This document shows, piece by piece, positions 21,136 to 31,445 of a stretch of 36,562 bases of DNA. Location of the stretch: positions 19,228,027-19,264,588 of the forward strand of contig NC_087068.1 of the NCBI RefSeq assembly GCF_963678635.1. Reading direction: 5' to 3'. The position numbers and the translations under genes were made by a program. This DNA comes from Symsagittifera roscoffensis. Lineage: Eukaryota; Xenacoelomorpha; Acoela; Convolutidae. The notes beneath the pieces were generated by a model. The model saw nothing but the letters and a program-made list of their open reading frames with translations. It searched no databases and was not told the origin of the DNA. Positions within the stretch are counted from its first letter, which is position 1. Every line of letters starts with the position of its first letter.

Positions 21136-21625
21136 AAACGAAAACAAGACTGCTCGTATATCAGGGCAAAGCCCTGAATGTTCCGACTGTCTCCTAATTC
21201 ATATCGAAAGTTTTTGGGAAAAAAAAATTTTGAAAATTTTTAAATTTTGGAGAATATCAAAGTGTGAAATGTTGAGTCGTACGAAATTATTTCGACCAAT
21301 CTGATTAGCTAGCCTCAATTCAATTTTGAACGATTTTGTTGCGGGATAATGTGCCACGCATAAATAATTTGCGTTACGCTCTCACAATATGAATAGCTGC
21401 ATCATTTAGACAAGAACATAGCCAATTTGGCGATTTTCAAACCCCCAGAACTTAACAAAAAATAATCGGAGGTAAAATATTTTTCAAATATGAACTGAGG
21501 AAGTTGATATATTCAATTGGGTACAAAAATTTTTTGTCTAAAACTAGTATTTTGATCGGCGAAAATTGACTTGAATGAAAAAAACCACATCGAGCATAAA
21601 TGTTCAGTTTTCTTCGAAAGTCGGA
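21136..21625 (+). repeat. ~500-bp family, copy with intact palindromic end
   Basis: It begins AAACAAGACTGCTCGTATAT, has the 17-base palindrome TCAGGGCAAAGCCCTGA (21161-21177), then ATGTTCCGACTG. Later landmarks are GCCTCAATTCAATTTT, CCAATTTGGCGATTTTCAAA, AAAATTGACTTGAAT and CTTCGAAAGTCGG. All occur in the same order as in 10571-11075 and in reverse in 17905-18500. No coding. Confidence 0.65.
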
Positions 21626-21626
21626 G

Positions 21627-21926
21627 AAAAAAACCTTTCAGGACAATATGATGAGAGTTTTAATCTCTTAAATGGCCTAATTGCATATGTTTAAAGCTTT
21701 AATTTTAATGCTTGGAGCCACAAAAAAAAATTATCAAGTCACGTCAAATTTTTTCGGTTTTGGATATTGTTAATTTTTTAAAAGCTGAATATAGCTTGAT
21801 TTGCGTTGAACATTTTGATCAAGTTAGAGCAGCAGGCTGTTTCACGTTTACAATCTATTTATTCAAATTGCACAGAAACTTGAATTCAAAAACGCTCGTT
21901 TAAGAATTCAGCGTCACAGATTAATA
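21627..21926. other. Non-coding spacer
   Basis: The 63-codon frame at 21712-21903 has no motif, and I see no gene here. Confidence 0.35.
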
Positions 21927-22245
21927 CAGTAGCGGATTTAGGGAAGGAAGGCCGGGGTGGACATCTCCTCCCCTCAGGGATTCGACTCCTGCCGACCCAG
22001 AAGATCCGCCCTTTGAATTAATTTGAGATATCCATTTTTGACTGACGGTCCCTAAACTTTTTGTAGGATTGCCTTTGACAGCAAAAATTGACTATTTTTG
22101 AGGGGGAAAAACACATTTTTGCTAAAATTTGAGGGGGAAAAACACTTTTTGCTAAAATTTTCCAAAACAAGCCTAAAACATTTTTAGTCCTGTTGTTTTT
22201 TTCAAAATCTTTTTCAAAACATGGCCTTTTTATGGCTTCGGGAGA
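21927..22245 (-). mobile_element. Decayed hAT-like MITE copy
   Basis: The end CAGTAGCGGATTTAGGG is a variant of the family terminus. It is followed by CAGGGATTCGAC, TGCCGACCCAGAAG, TTTGAGATATCCATTTTTGA and CTGACGGTCCCTAAA, matching the reverse complement of the right half of the element at 5821. The far half fades near GGCTTCGGGAGA (about 22240) and no second terminus is visible. A 35-37 base tandem (GAGGGGGAAAAACAC twice, around 22098 and 22131) is a private insertion. Confidence 0.7.
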
Positions 22246-22522
22246 AACTTGAAAATTTTCAAACCCAGTGTGTTCTACTTAAAACTGTTGGCAAACAAAA
22301 CATCTTTTTGAAATTGATCTCAGAGCGGCCATATCTTCAAATGGATACAAAAGTTTTTATTGGAAACTTTAATTTTACACGCTGAAAATGATCACCATTA
22401 AAATTAGTTTGCTTAATTTTTCAAAAGAACCCCAATCTAAAATCATCAAGAAGGATGAAAACGTTTGAACAAAACACCTAGAGTAAATTTTGGCACTGTA
22501 ATTTGCCTGTAATTTTCAATAA
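22246..22522. other. Non-coding spacer
   Basis: The spacer is AT-rich, without a gene or a defined repeat. Confidence 0.35.
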
Positions 22523-22720
22523 CACTTGCCAGAGCAAGTGTTTTGTAAACGCCAACTAGACTTTTTTCTCGTAAGCATTTTCGCAAACAAGAAATTAAAG
22601 TGGTTTTATTATTGAACCCCAAAAGCTTCCATGTTCATTCCCACTCGGGCTGTAGGTTATGCGGTCGCTTTTTTATCGTAAATTTTGGGTTTTGGCAGGA
22701 CTTTGTTTCTTTCTTAATTG
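22523..22720 (+). repeat. tRNA-like SINE family, copy 2
   Basis: The same modules as at 13276 occur at the same spacing: CACTTGCCAGAGCAAGTG, TTTTATTATTGAACCCC, then CCCACTCGGGCTGTAGGTTA (A-box-like) and TTGGGTTTTGGCAGGA (decayed B-box). The B-box has lost the TTCGA core, so this copy is probably dead. Confidence 0.5.
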
Positions 22721-25700
22721 AAAAAAAATCGTAAGTAGGTTTTTGCCAGAGTTTTGTTTTTTTTTTCAAAAAAAAATAATTTAAAAAAATGTGTATGAAA
22801 TTGAAAAACATTTCAAGGTAAAAATTGAAGTGTCCAATTTTTGAGTCTGCTAAGCTTTTGTCGTCTTACTTTCCACATCACGGATTTTTTTTTCTGATGT
22901 AGTTGCCAGTGTTGATCATTGTAGCTTCAGGGACGACATAAAAGTTCTAAATTTTTTTCAAACCAAATTTTTTTTGGCTCAATTGATGTTCGGCTCAAAA
23001 ATTGTCTACTTGCTGCAGCCATTTTTCAAGGAAATTTTTCGTGCCCCAACCATTTTTTATTAAAACTGCTAGAGTTGTTCATTGTAGCTTCAGGTTTTTT
23101 CGTTTTGTTGACCATTTTTACGGAAACTTTTTGACTTTCCTCGACAAGTATCCTGTCAAATCTGATATTAAAGGCTTAATCATAATAAAACGTTGTTGAT
23201 AGCCTGAACTTTCATTTGGACGCCCCCAATTTTTTTTTGAATATGACCTACAAAAAAGTTGTTAAACTATGACTGTTCTTTAAAAACTTTTTGAGTTTTT
23301 ACTAAGATTACGGTACCAGCTCTCAGAATAAGTGTTCCATTGAGAAACTCGGTTTTGAGAATTTTCTCACGACCTATATTTCGCATCGGGGAAGTTTTTC
23401 AACTTCTGACTTTTTTTGAATTTTTTTCTGAAAACTACCCTTACTATCTTAAGAACTACCGTAACAAATCTAAAACGAACGGTTCAACCAACAGACAGGT
23501 TGCGTGATTTTGTGTCTGCAGAAGCGGTCACTCTTTAGTTTTTTTCTATAAAAATAAAATTTTGCTTGGGAAATTCCAGTATCTCAACAAATTTCACTCT
23601 TCTCACTTATTTTAAATGAAAAACAACTAAGGTTTTGGGCAAAGTCAATTTATCAAATATTCAATTTTATCCCGCATCAGCATAACAAATTTGAAATTGT
23701 CAAATACGTGATCAATTTTAGCTGAGCTCTTAGTTGTCTTTTATCGAGAGATTCAAAAAACTTTGGCTAACCTTTTTTTTTCATCCTTTTTCATTTTGTT
23801 CGAACTCTTATGTTTTTATATTTGTGTTGTAATGCAAGTGTGCAAGACTCCTGTGTTTTTTATTTGGATTGAATTTGGAAAAACAATTTGTCAATTAATT
23901 TTCAGAGAAAAATTTTAAAAAGCCATAAAAATATGTTTGTTTCTCTACGGTTGGTTCTTCAAGCGAAATACTCAAATTGCTGTGATGTCTCGACGTGCTA
24001 TAATTTATTACACGCTTCCCCAAAAAAATTTTTTTAATTAATAAGTTATGAAAACCCATCTACAGTTCTTGTGACCTTTAAAAATTAATTTTGGTCAAAA
24101 CTTGAGTTAAAAGCTTACTTTATTTTCAAGTCACCTTTTCTGAACAGCTGAGAGAATTTTTTTAATTGCGCTAAAATTTTCTCTCTTTGTCGTATTGCAT
24201 AAAGCTTTTAAATTTTCACCTTGAAAATTTAATGCTTAGGCTGTGTTTTGAAACAGTTCATCTCGAGCATCCAGTAAACTCAAAAGTAAAATAGCAGAAA
24301 ACTATTTGGTCCGTATAAGACTTCAAATTATTAAAATTGTTTTATTTTTCTTTCAAATTATTCAATTCCAAAATTCAAAATTGAGTGCCATGCCGCAAAC
24401 TTCAAATTGAAATCTGACTTCATCCAGTTTTCTGATTATTTAAATTAGTTCAGTCACTGCATTTTTTTTTCTAGATATGTTGTAATTACTTTATTTGAAA
24501 AAACTCCGAAAAGGCTTGAATCATCCGATAAGGTACAGCATATTGTCTTATAACATCTTAATTGGTTAAAATCATCTATTACGAGCCGTGATCGAGTCTA
24601 ATTGTTTATAAATTTCATTCAGAAAAAAATTAGAAAATGAGAGATCTTCTCTGAGATATCATTTTAATATCCAATTATCAACCTCATCAACTTCACATGA
24701 TTTACCCGCACTAGAGTTCCATGGATAAAAATCAAAAATAATCAATCGAAAAAGTTTTTTTGACATTCTTTAATACAACAAAAGTCCATTGTAGATCAAT
24801 TATAAGCAATTAGTTTTCGCTTTTATAGAAAAATACAAAGAAACTACATTATAATCGATGTTTTTAACTTCATTGAGATGCAATTTTTAACGTTTTCAGC
24901 TAATTAGGTTTTCAGCTAATATTGTCTTTTTTTGTTCAATTTCAACTTTTTTCTCTGCCACTTCATTCTCGTTAGTCATTTTCATACTACTCGACTTTTT
25001 TGCCTCCAATTAATTTCGTAATTTGCTTACAAAATTAAATGGGGGTGGCCAAAAATTTTGTTTTTTTCATGTATGTTTGTACGTCTGTATGCATATATGT
25101 TTGTATTTATGTATACTTTTATTTAATTTTGGCAGAAATTGTGTTCCAAAAAATGCATGCTTTTTGCCAAAATCTGACAAAAATGTAACTTTTGATTTTT
25201 TCTTTCAACAAATTCACACAAAAAATTGTCATAATATTTGTTTCCTTTGTTGTTTTGTTGGGAGGTTCTTGGTGGGTAAAGAACAAAAACCATTCGTTTG
25301 GAAGAGGTAGGGGTGTGATGGGGTAAAACTCTTGCATGACGCGAAACAAAAAAATGAAGTGGAAAAAATCGTTTTTAACTGATTTTAGATGGGTTACAAT
25401 CATTTCTAGATTTGATAAAACAAAGGAATATAATCATTTTTTTTCCGTTTTGTTGTCTGAAAGCAACTTGGGAATCGGCTATATTATTAACGTTTAATAT
25501 ATATGTTTTTTACCATTTCATTATAATTGATTTCTTTTCTTTTTTTCTCAGATGTGGGTTTCTCAGTCCCAAGTTTCAAACAAACTATTTTTTTGCATAA
25601 AAATTTTTTTGCTTCGAGTTTTTTTTGAAAAATTCAGATCACTCAATTTTTCTAAAGTAGAAGACAGTCCCATGTTGCTGAGGAAAATCAAAAAGGGCTG

Positions 25701-26367
25701 CAACTGTTTTCTGTTTTTGTGATTTCATCATTTTATCAAATCAACTGTTGCTTAAATTCACAAATTTTTTTAAGAAATAGTACCCTAAAATTTGAAATTA
25801 TTTAGGATCAGTTTTTATAAAAGAACACACTCAGATTACCTCGTTTAGTTTAAGCGGCAATTCAATCTGCAATATTAGAGATTTTTTCGAAACTATCATT
25901 TTAATGCAAGTTACGACCGCAAGAGCTTTAATAGCTTTCCAAGCTCGGCTTTGACCTTTTGTTATACTTTGTCCAATATGAAGCAAAATTATCTCTATTA
26001 GCTTCGACAGGTCTATTGTTCGTCTATCTATTTTTTGTACCTTGAGGTTCCAAAGAAATGTCTTTTGCTTTGCATACTTTTTTACGACAATTGAAAGTTG
26101 TTCTGCAGTTTGATAAATTACCAACTCTGATTTTAAACTCACTCTTTTTTTGCTTAAAATGTTTTACCCTATCTTAGGTTGCGCTATTTTTTTTTATATT
26201 TTGTTATTTAATGAGCAAAATTATAATTATATGCTTTTTTACGATTAGAGAAGAGTCAGTTGTGAAAGAGATGAGGCATCTTTGAGTTTCAAAAAAATTA
26301 ATAGTTATTAACATCTTATCACGACAATTTTTATCTCTAACCCGCATTGCTGTGCTAACGTTGGATC
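22721..26367. other. Long non-coding AT-rich stretch
   Basis: I find no gene in these 3.6 kb. Minor structure: TTGxTCATTGTAGCTTCAGG occurs twice (22912 and 23069), an old direct repeat. GAGTTCCATGGATAA at 24714 recurs at 29711. An ATGT-rich segment lies at 25065-25120. The frames at 25023-25310 (+), 25119-25403 (-) and 25831-26142 (-) lack motifs. The last is the most balanced in composition, but it has no splice or domain support. Confidence 0.4.
24712..24740 (+). repeat. Dispersed module GAGTTCCATGGATAA, copy 1
   Basis: CGCACTAGAGTTCCATGGAT here matches CGCACCGGAGTTCCATGGAT at 29706. Both are followed by AT-rich sequence containing variants of ATTATAATCGAT, so both belong to one old repeat whose boundaries I cannot fix. 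Confidence 0.5.
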
Positions 26368-26400
26368 GCAAGTGCTGCAAAGCTCCGCTTCGCTTCTGTC
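26368..26400 (+). repeat. Short dispersed near-palindromic repeat, third copy
   Basis: GCAAGTGCTGCAAAGCTCCG then CTTCGCTTCTGTC matches 4389 and 14060. It is preceded by GCTAACGTTGGATC, which is not shared with the other copies. Confidence 0.55.
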
Positions 26401-26970
26401 TAAACTTCGTAATTGTATGATTCAGAAATTATTTTTAAAAATCATCTCGACGTCGATTAAAAAAGTGCAAATTTTTGCTACTCTGACACATTTGGAGTTA
26501 TGAGAATGGACCAATGCTCAACATAGCCTAATTTTTCATTATGTAACGGTTTCTGTTGCTCAACTTAAATGTTTCTGGATAAAAATAACCATTTTTTGAA
26601 AGTTTAACAATGTTCTTGAAAGTTTTTTTTGCAAACTCTCTATGTAGAGTAATGTCTTTTTAGTTCTGTGAAAATCACGAGAAAAAGATTGCTGAAAGGT
26701 TAATTCAAAAGCAACACAATTTCAACGATGATCTTTGGATGGCGTTCAAACATTTTAGAGTGATCAAGATCAAACTGATTGGAGAGTAAAATTGGATTGG
26801 ATGAAAGCTAGCTCAAGTTGAAGATTCTCAATTGAGTTGCACTTACCTTAAAAGGGCTCAAACACAAAACATTTTAAACTGTCATAGATATGTCATAGAA
26901 TTTTTAATTTTTAAAATTTTGAAATGTACCAACCGCATTCAACTTCACCTTTTTTGAAATGTTATTTCAG
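26401..26970. other. Upstream non-coding sequence / putative intron end
   Basis: No coding is evident. The last bases, TTTTTTGAAATGTTATTTCAG (26951-26970 inclusive of the AG), look like a polypyrimidine tract and a 3' splice acceptor for the next exon, so this could be the end of an intron in a 5' UTR. Confidence 0.4.
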
Positions 26971-27252
26971 AAATCTGGCGCACAAAGTCAAGTCTAATTA
27001 ATTGAGTAATCCCACAAGACTACTTGAAGCCCACTCCAGTCAAGGCTGCTTGAATCGCCCACATGACTTTGTATAAGCAGATGATGTCTTCAGTTCTTTC
27101 TCTGCGTGTACCTGGTGTTTATGGTTGGAAAAATTGGAGTCCTCTTTGTTCCTCGTATTTAACACTCTTCCTTCTTCTGACTGCTCTGTCGTCATCTTTC
27201 AGAGGAGTGGGAGGGGCCAAATCAGACTACGATGTGCTCACTTCGCCAGTGG
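26971..27252 (+). CDS. Putative first coding exon of a secreted or membrane protein (partial)
   Basis: I do not recognise the gene. The proposed exon starts after a TTATTTCAG acceptor. Its first part is non-coding, with an in-frame TGA at 27051, so translation must begin at ATG 27063, 27081 or 27084. From the first ATG it encodes 63 codons plus one base, then meets a consensus donor GTAAGT at 27253, giving a phase-1 intron. Without splicing it would stop 5 codons later. Residues 33-46 (LTLFLLLTALSSSF) form a hydrophobic core, followed by RGVGGAKS, a plausible signal-peptidase region. The mature start would be near KSDYDVLTSPVG. Exon composition is clearly less AT-rich than its flanks. The ending vaguely resembles the start of carboxylesterase-type domains (a short strand followed by PVG and a basic residue), but that is speculation from one exon. 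The unusually long n-region favours the downstream ATGs. Confidence 0.5.
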
Positions 27253-27258
27253 GTAAGT
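27253..27258 (+). other. 5' splice donor GTAAGT
   Basis: CCAGTGG|GTAAGT is a near-consensus donor, placed directly after the signal-sequence-like coding segment. It supports exon termination here in phase 1. No partner acceptor can be assigned within the window. Confidence 0.5.
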
Positions 27259-27338
27259 CAATCTTATGAATACTGAAACCATTTTAAGGTATATTTATTG
27301 CTTTTCCTAGTCTCAAAACTAATAGAATTCATACATTA

Positions 27339-27530
27339 CGAGGCCAAACTGTGCACTGGATAGGCGCGCTATTTTGTGTCTGTATTTTCCTGCATTCCAG
27401 AAACAAGTCTTTAAACATGCTGAAATTTTGTCGGAACGATCAAAGAAAATGAAAGAAAATAAGAAGAACAAAGGGAGCGTCCTTGTTGTGGAATCCGCTT
27501 AAAATTCACAAAATGCACAGTTTAGCCTCG
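27339..27530. mobile_element. 192-bp TA-flanked MITE
   Basis: CGAGGCCAAACTGTGCA at the left end and TGCACAGTTTAGCCTCG at the right end are inverted repeats with one mismatch. They are flanked by TA (27337-27338 and 27531-27532), with the symmetry reaching TTA and TAA. A TA target and short inverted ends fit Tc1/mariner-type or PIF-type MITEs. There is no coding. It lies about 85 bases inside the putative first intron and directly abuts the hAT-like fragment that follows. Confidence 0.7.
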
Positions 27531-27533
27531 TAA

Positions 27534-27915
27534 AGGCGGACGCTCCTTCTCGGGGATTCGACCCCTTACCGACCCAAAGGGTCCCTCTTTTGAAATATTT
27601 TCAGATATTCAATTTTGGCTGACTGACCCTAAATTTTTTCTAAAGACGCCTTTGGCGTCAATATATACATATTTTAAGGGGGGAGCGCTCGCCAAAAAAA
27701 CGCGATTTTCCAAAAAGTGCCTAAAAACGCTTTTTTGGCCTGTTTTTTTTCAAAATTTTGCCTGCAGTGTACAAATTTTAACCAAAACAGGGACTTCTTA
27801 GTGCTTTGGGAGAGCTCGCAAAACCAATTTGGTCGACCTAAAAAAAAGTCGACAAAGTTTCGAAAATTCTTTGAAAATCCGCCCGCCCCCTCGAGAAAAT
27901 CTTAGATCTGCCCCT
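27534..27915 (-). mobile_element. Decayed hAT-like MITE copy, near full length
   Basis: In reverse orientation it runs from GGCGGACGCTCC and GGGATTCGACCCCTTACCGA through CCCAAAGGGTCCC, TTTGGCGTCA, CAAAATTTTGCCTGCAGTG and GGGAGAGCTCGCAAAACCAA to the intact terminus TCTTAGATCTGCCCCTG (27899-27915). The opposite terminus (CAGGGGCGG-AGTTAAG) is lost at the junction with the TA-flanked MITE, and no 8-bp duplication survives. The 62-codon frame 27717-27905 is repeat sequence. Confidence 0.8.
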
Positions 27916-29702
27916 GTTTTTTAACGTTTTTCATCAATGCCTGTGGGTATTTCGAGTTATTATTTTAAAATTGCGCCAACATTCTGGTTGGTATGAATCG
28001 GACAGCATCACTCAAAATCGAAAACAGCCTTTTTCATAAAATTGCTTGGATATAAAACAAAACATGGCAGAAAAAATGCGTCAGCTTTGCGAAAAAATGA
28101 TTCTTATCCACAATGGTCATATTTACACGCCACAAACAATAATTTTGCGAATTATCTGAATACTAATTTTACTTTTATGCATGTGTTAACTTATAAAATT
28201 TATTTATATAATGAAGTTTAATACATGTAATAAAAGAGCTTCAGGAAGAAATTTAAAACCTACAAACATATAATTAATGTAAGACCTTTATTTTTTCGAG
28301 CAGGAAAAATTGATTTTTTTCTAGCAAGAACGTTTCCAGAACGTTTATTAAAAATTTTTTCTAAAAATTGCGATTTTTTGTTCGTTCGGCTATGAACGGA
28401 TTTGAAGGAAACCATAAAAATAAGTATTTTTAAAATTAAAAACAAAGTACACTTATTTGCCAATGATTTTTTATCAAAAAATTGATCGAAAACAAAAAAC
28501 TGTCAAAAAAATGATTTTTTTTTTCAAATTTGTATTTAAAAAATTTTTCCGATTTTTTCGTTTTTTAGGATTAATTTTGCTGTCAAAAGGCGCTGCAAAG
28601 CTTCCTGAAAACGAGGCCACTAGAAAGTTTGACTTTTAAAAGTTTCAAGCTCAGTTTTTTTAGACCAGATTTTTTTGTTTTTGGCTGAGCTGGTGTCTGC
28701 GGAAGTTTTTCTGGCTTAATTGGCGTTCAAAAATTTTTCTGAATATTCATTTCATGAGACAAACGGGGAGTATGTAGGGAGTATGAATGTTTGTACAGTT
28801 ATCTAGTTCGCGCTTTTCCGACCTCAATTTTGACCAACTTTTTTGTTACACTGGCATGTGCTATTTTAGTCGCCGCCATATTTATCTGAATGCTATTCTA
28901 ACGCTGACGGTTGTATTCTTGATATTTATTTTCCCATGACCTTCTTTCGAGACAATTATATGAAATTTTTGTGGTTGTGAATTTGTTTAAAATTTTTTCT
29001 TCAAACTTTTCTATCGACGTTATGGCTTCCTCATTTTCTGTCCGCTAGCTTATAGTTTTTTGTTTGTGTAGTATCGCAAAAAGTGCGAAAACTCTGTGTG
29101 GATTTTCAGGACCAGTTTTTGAATCACGAACCTGTTTTTTTTCAAAAATTGAAGAACTTCAAGGATCTTTACTAGGCTTTGAAAGGTTGACTGAACAAAC
29201 GGACTTTTTTTGTAAGAAACGATGTCAACAAACTTATGCTTAGTATTTGCAAAATTTTTCGGCAAAAGTTTGAAACATCACTGATCTCTTCAAAAAAATT
29301 ACATCAATACTAAATCTAGGCTGAAAATGAGTCACCTAAAGGGTCAAAAATCATAACGGCTTAAAAAGTGAACTACTATTTATGTACTTATTTCGGAGGG
29401 GGTAATGTTTCAAAATTTTGCCACGTTCATGAACTATCCGCAGCGGACATTAACTGTTGTTTCCTTTTTGACTCTTGGCACGACAAGATTTTTTATTTTG
29501 GCTCATGTGGCTGAAATTCCTGAGAGTTTTACGAACGGAACTATTGGTCAGAAAGAATTGGAAACTGTGGGTTGTTACTTTCGAGAATTTCTCCTGCGTT
29601 AATAAAGAAATTTTTAACCGTTTATCATATTCTTTTGAAATTTTGCACCGCCAAGTATATGAAATAAATATTTTTCAGACATTTGTTGCTATCATTTTGA
29701 AC
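27916..29702. other. Non-coding AT-rich stretch
   Basis: There is no recognisable exon. The frames at 28260-28463 (-), 28457-28639 (+), 29050-29265 (-) and 29405-29602 (+) lack domains. TTCTGGCTTAATTGGCGTTC near 28709 recalls the degenerate phrases at 9315 and 13921. Confidence 0.4.
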
Positions 29703-29757
29703 CCGCACCGGAGTTCCATGGATAATAATAGATTATATTTAATTTTCGTGGTCTGTC
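29703..29757 (+). repeat. Dispersed module GAGTTCCATGGATAA, copy 2
   Basis: CCCGCACCGGAGTTCCATGG then ATAATAATAG matches the module at 24712. It leads directly into the ATCGATTA-rich block. Confidence 0.5.
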
Positions 29758-29759
29758 TC

Positions 29760-30180
29760 AATAAATTTCGATAATTATTGATTATAATCGATTAAAAATG
29801 GATTATAATGAAACTATTTTTCTAATCAATAAAATCCGAATATAATCGATTGTAATCAATTATAATCGATTATTTTTGAAAGAAAATGAAACTTGTTTTC
29901 GAGGCAAAATAATCTATTTTTAATCGATTATAATCGATTATAATGGATTTTTTTGAGGGTTTATTCATGAAATTTTGATTTTTTTTTTTCAAAATTATCT
30001 CATTTCCTGTTTAGTGCAGTTGCTACGTTTTACGTTTTATAAAATTTTACAGTTCAGAATATAATTTGTATTTTTTTTGTCTCTACTTTTCTAATTCATC
30101 GCAAGTTAACTAGCAGTTTACCCTACCCTTTTAGCTGAGGGGGGGGGGAAGCTTGAGGGGGCGAGGGGATGACGTTGAGA
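29760..30180 (+). repeat. ATCGATTA-rich array joined to a composite family B end
   Basis: From 29775 to 29948 the motif TAATCGATTATAATC and close variants recur many times in both senses, as the motif is itself nearly palindromic. The 3' part (CATTTCCTGTTTAGTGCAGT then TGCTACGTTTTACG, about 30000-30040) aligns with the ends of the family B copies at 12910 and 14787. The G-rich segment at 30140-30170 corresponds to 14976-14999. This is therefore a third, rearranged family B copy whose ATCGATTA region is expanded relative to the single ATCGATTA-like sites at about 12855 and 14713. Confidence 0.55.
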
Positions 30181-30185
30181 CATGC

Positions 30186-30252
30186 CATTTAGTAAAAGAC
30201 ATGGCATAAGTTCTGCAAATTCTGTAAAAGACATGGCATAAGTTCTACGACA
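30186..30252 (+). repeat. Short tandem repeat, period 32
   Basis: GTAAAAGACATGGCATAAGT followed by TCT occurs twice, starting at 30192 and 30224. The second copy is essentially identical, so the duplication looks recent. Confidence 0.75.
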
Positions 30253-31192
30253 ACCTTCTACAGTCCCGATGAAATTGTGGTACAATCGTGTCTCGACAAG
30301 CTTTTACCGCATTTTCATTTCAGCTCCAGCTTTAACAACTTGTTAAGTTTTCTCGCTTGATTCGAAAGACAACAAAAAACTAATTTTGTCTAATTTTTCA
30401 AACTAAAATCAACCAACGAACGGATAAAATTGAGCGTTATTTTTTCAATATTTCAAGTAAGTCCACAGAAACAAAAAAGTAGCAGACTTAAATTAAGCTA
30501 TCTTCAGTAATGAGATAGAGAAATTACAATGATTCACTCTTTTTTGATGAAATTATTGAAAAAAAACTTAACGGTACATAAATTCTTCCAAAAAGCAGAA
30601 GTAAATCTATTTTTCAAATCAAAGCTGTTCCATGGAAAAAACTGTAATTTTGCTAGATTTTCGAAAATTTTACCTGAACGATTGCAAGCAAGGGAACAAA
30701 ATGCCCGACTTCAAATCAAAAACTATTATGAATTTTAATTAATTGGTGACCAAGTTTAAAATTTGAATCGAAAATTTAAAAAATTTTCTGAACGTTACAC
30801 CAAATTTTGCGTCTCTTTTCTTAAAGAAAAATTCACTCATGGCCCAGCTTAAAAAACCGAGTTTTTTTAAATGGTCAAAAACGCCCGGACAAAGAAAAAT
30901 TTTCTGTTTTGGATCCAGCTAGATACTTTTTTTGAAAAGTTTCTTTCATCATATATCAAAGTTTAAGCTGAAAACTTCAAGCAACTACCAAGAAGCTGAA
31001 CAAGAAGCCGAGGAAAATATTCATTTAGTTCATAGATTTGATATTAAAAGTTGCAGTTTTTGGATATAGGAAATATTCAGAATAATTTCATTTGTCAAAC
31101 CAAAATCAAATCACTACTAAAAATGCAGTTTTCACACATAACCATATTCGCTCTCATAGAATAGCTTAACTGGCTTTGAATTACCTAAAATT
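30253..31192. other. Non-coding AT-rich stretch
   Basis: No gene recognised. The frame 30529-30738 is Lys/Phe/Leu-rich and has no motif. Confidence 0.4.
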
Positions 31193-31445
31193 AGGGCCCC
31201 CATCATGGATTCGACCCCCTGCTGACCCAAAGGGTCCCCCTTTGTACTACTTTGAGATATCCATAATTGGTGACGGACCCAAAAATTTTCGAAGGCCGCC
31301 TTAGGCGCCAATATAAACTAACTTTATGGGTAAGTGCGCGCCGAAAAAAACGCAATGTTTTGGTCAAAATTTTCTTTTTTCTTTAAAAAATTGCATAAAA
31401 ATGTCTTTTTGGCCTCTTTTTTCAAAGTTTTGCCTGCGGTAGTAA
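31193..31445 (-). mobile_element. Decayed hAT-like MITE copy (partial)
   Basis: In the reverse orientation of the family, GGATTCGACCCCCTGCTGAC, CCAAAGGGTCCCCCTTTGTA, TTTGAGATATCCATAATTGG, TGACGGACCC, CGCCTTAGGCGCC and AAAGTTTTGCCTGCGG occur in order. The end nearest 31193 lacks the CAGGGGCGG terminus. The other end stops at the GCCTGCGG block, so roughly 170 bases of the family are missing. The 117-codon minus frame 31324-31677 overlaps it and is not a gene. Confidence 0.75.
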
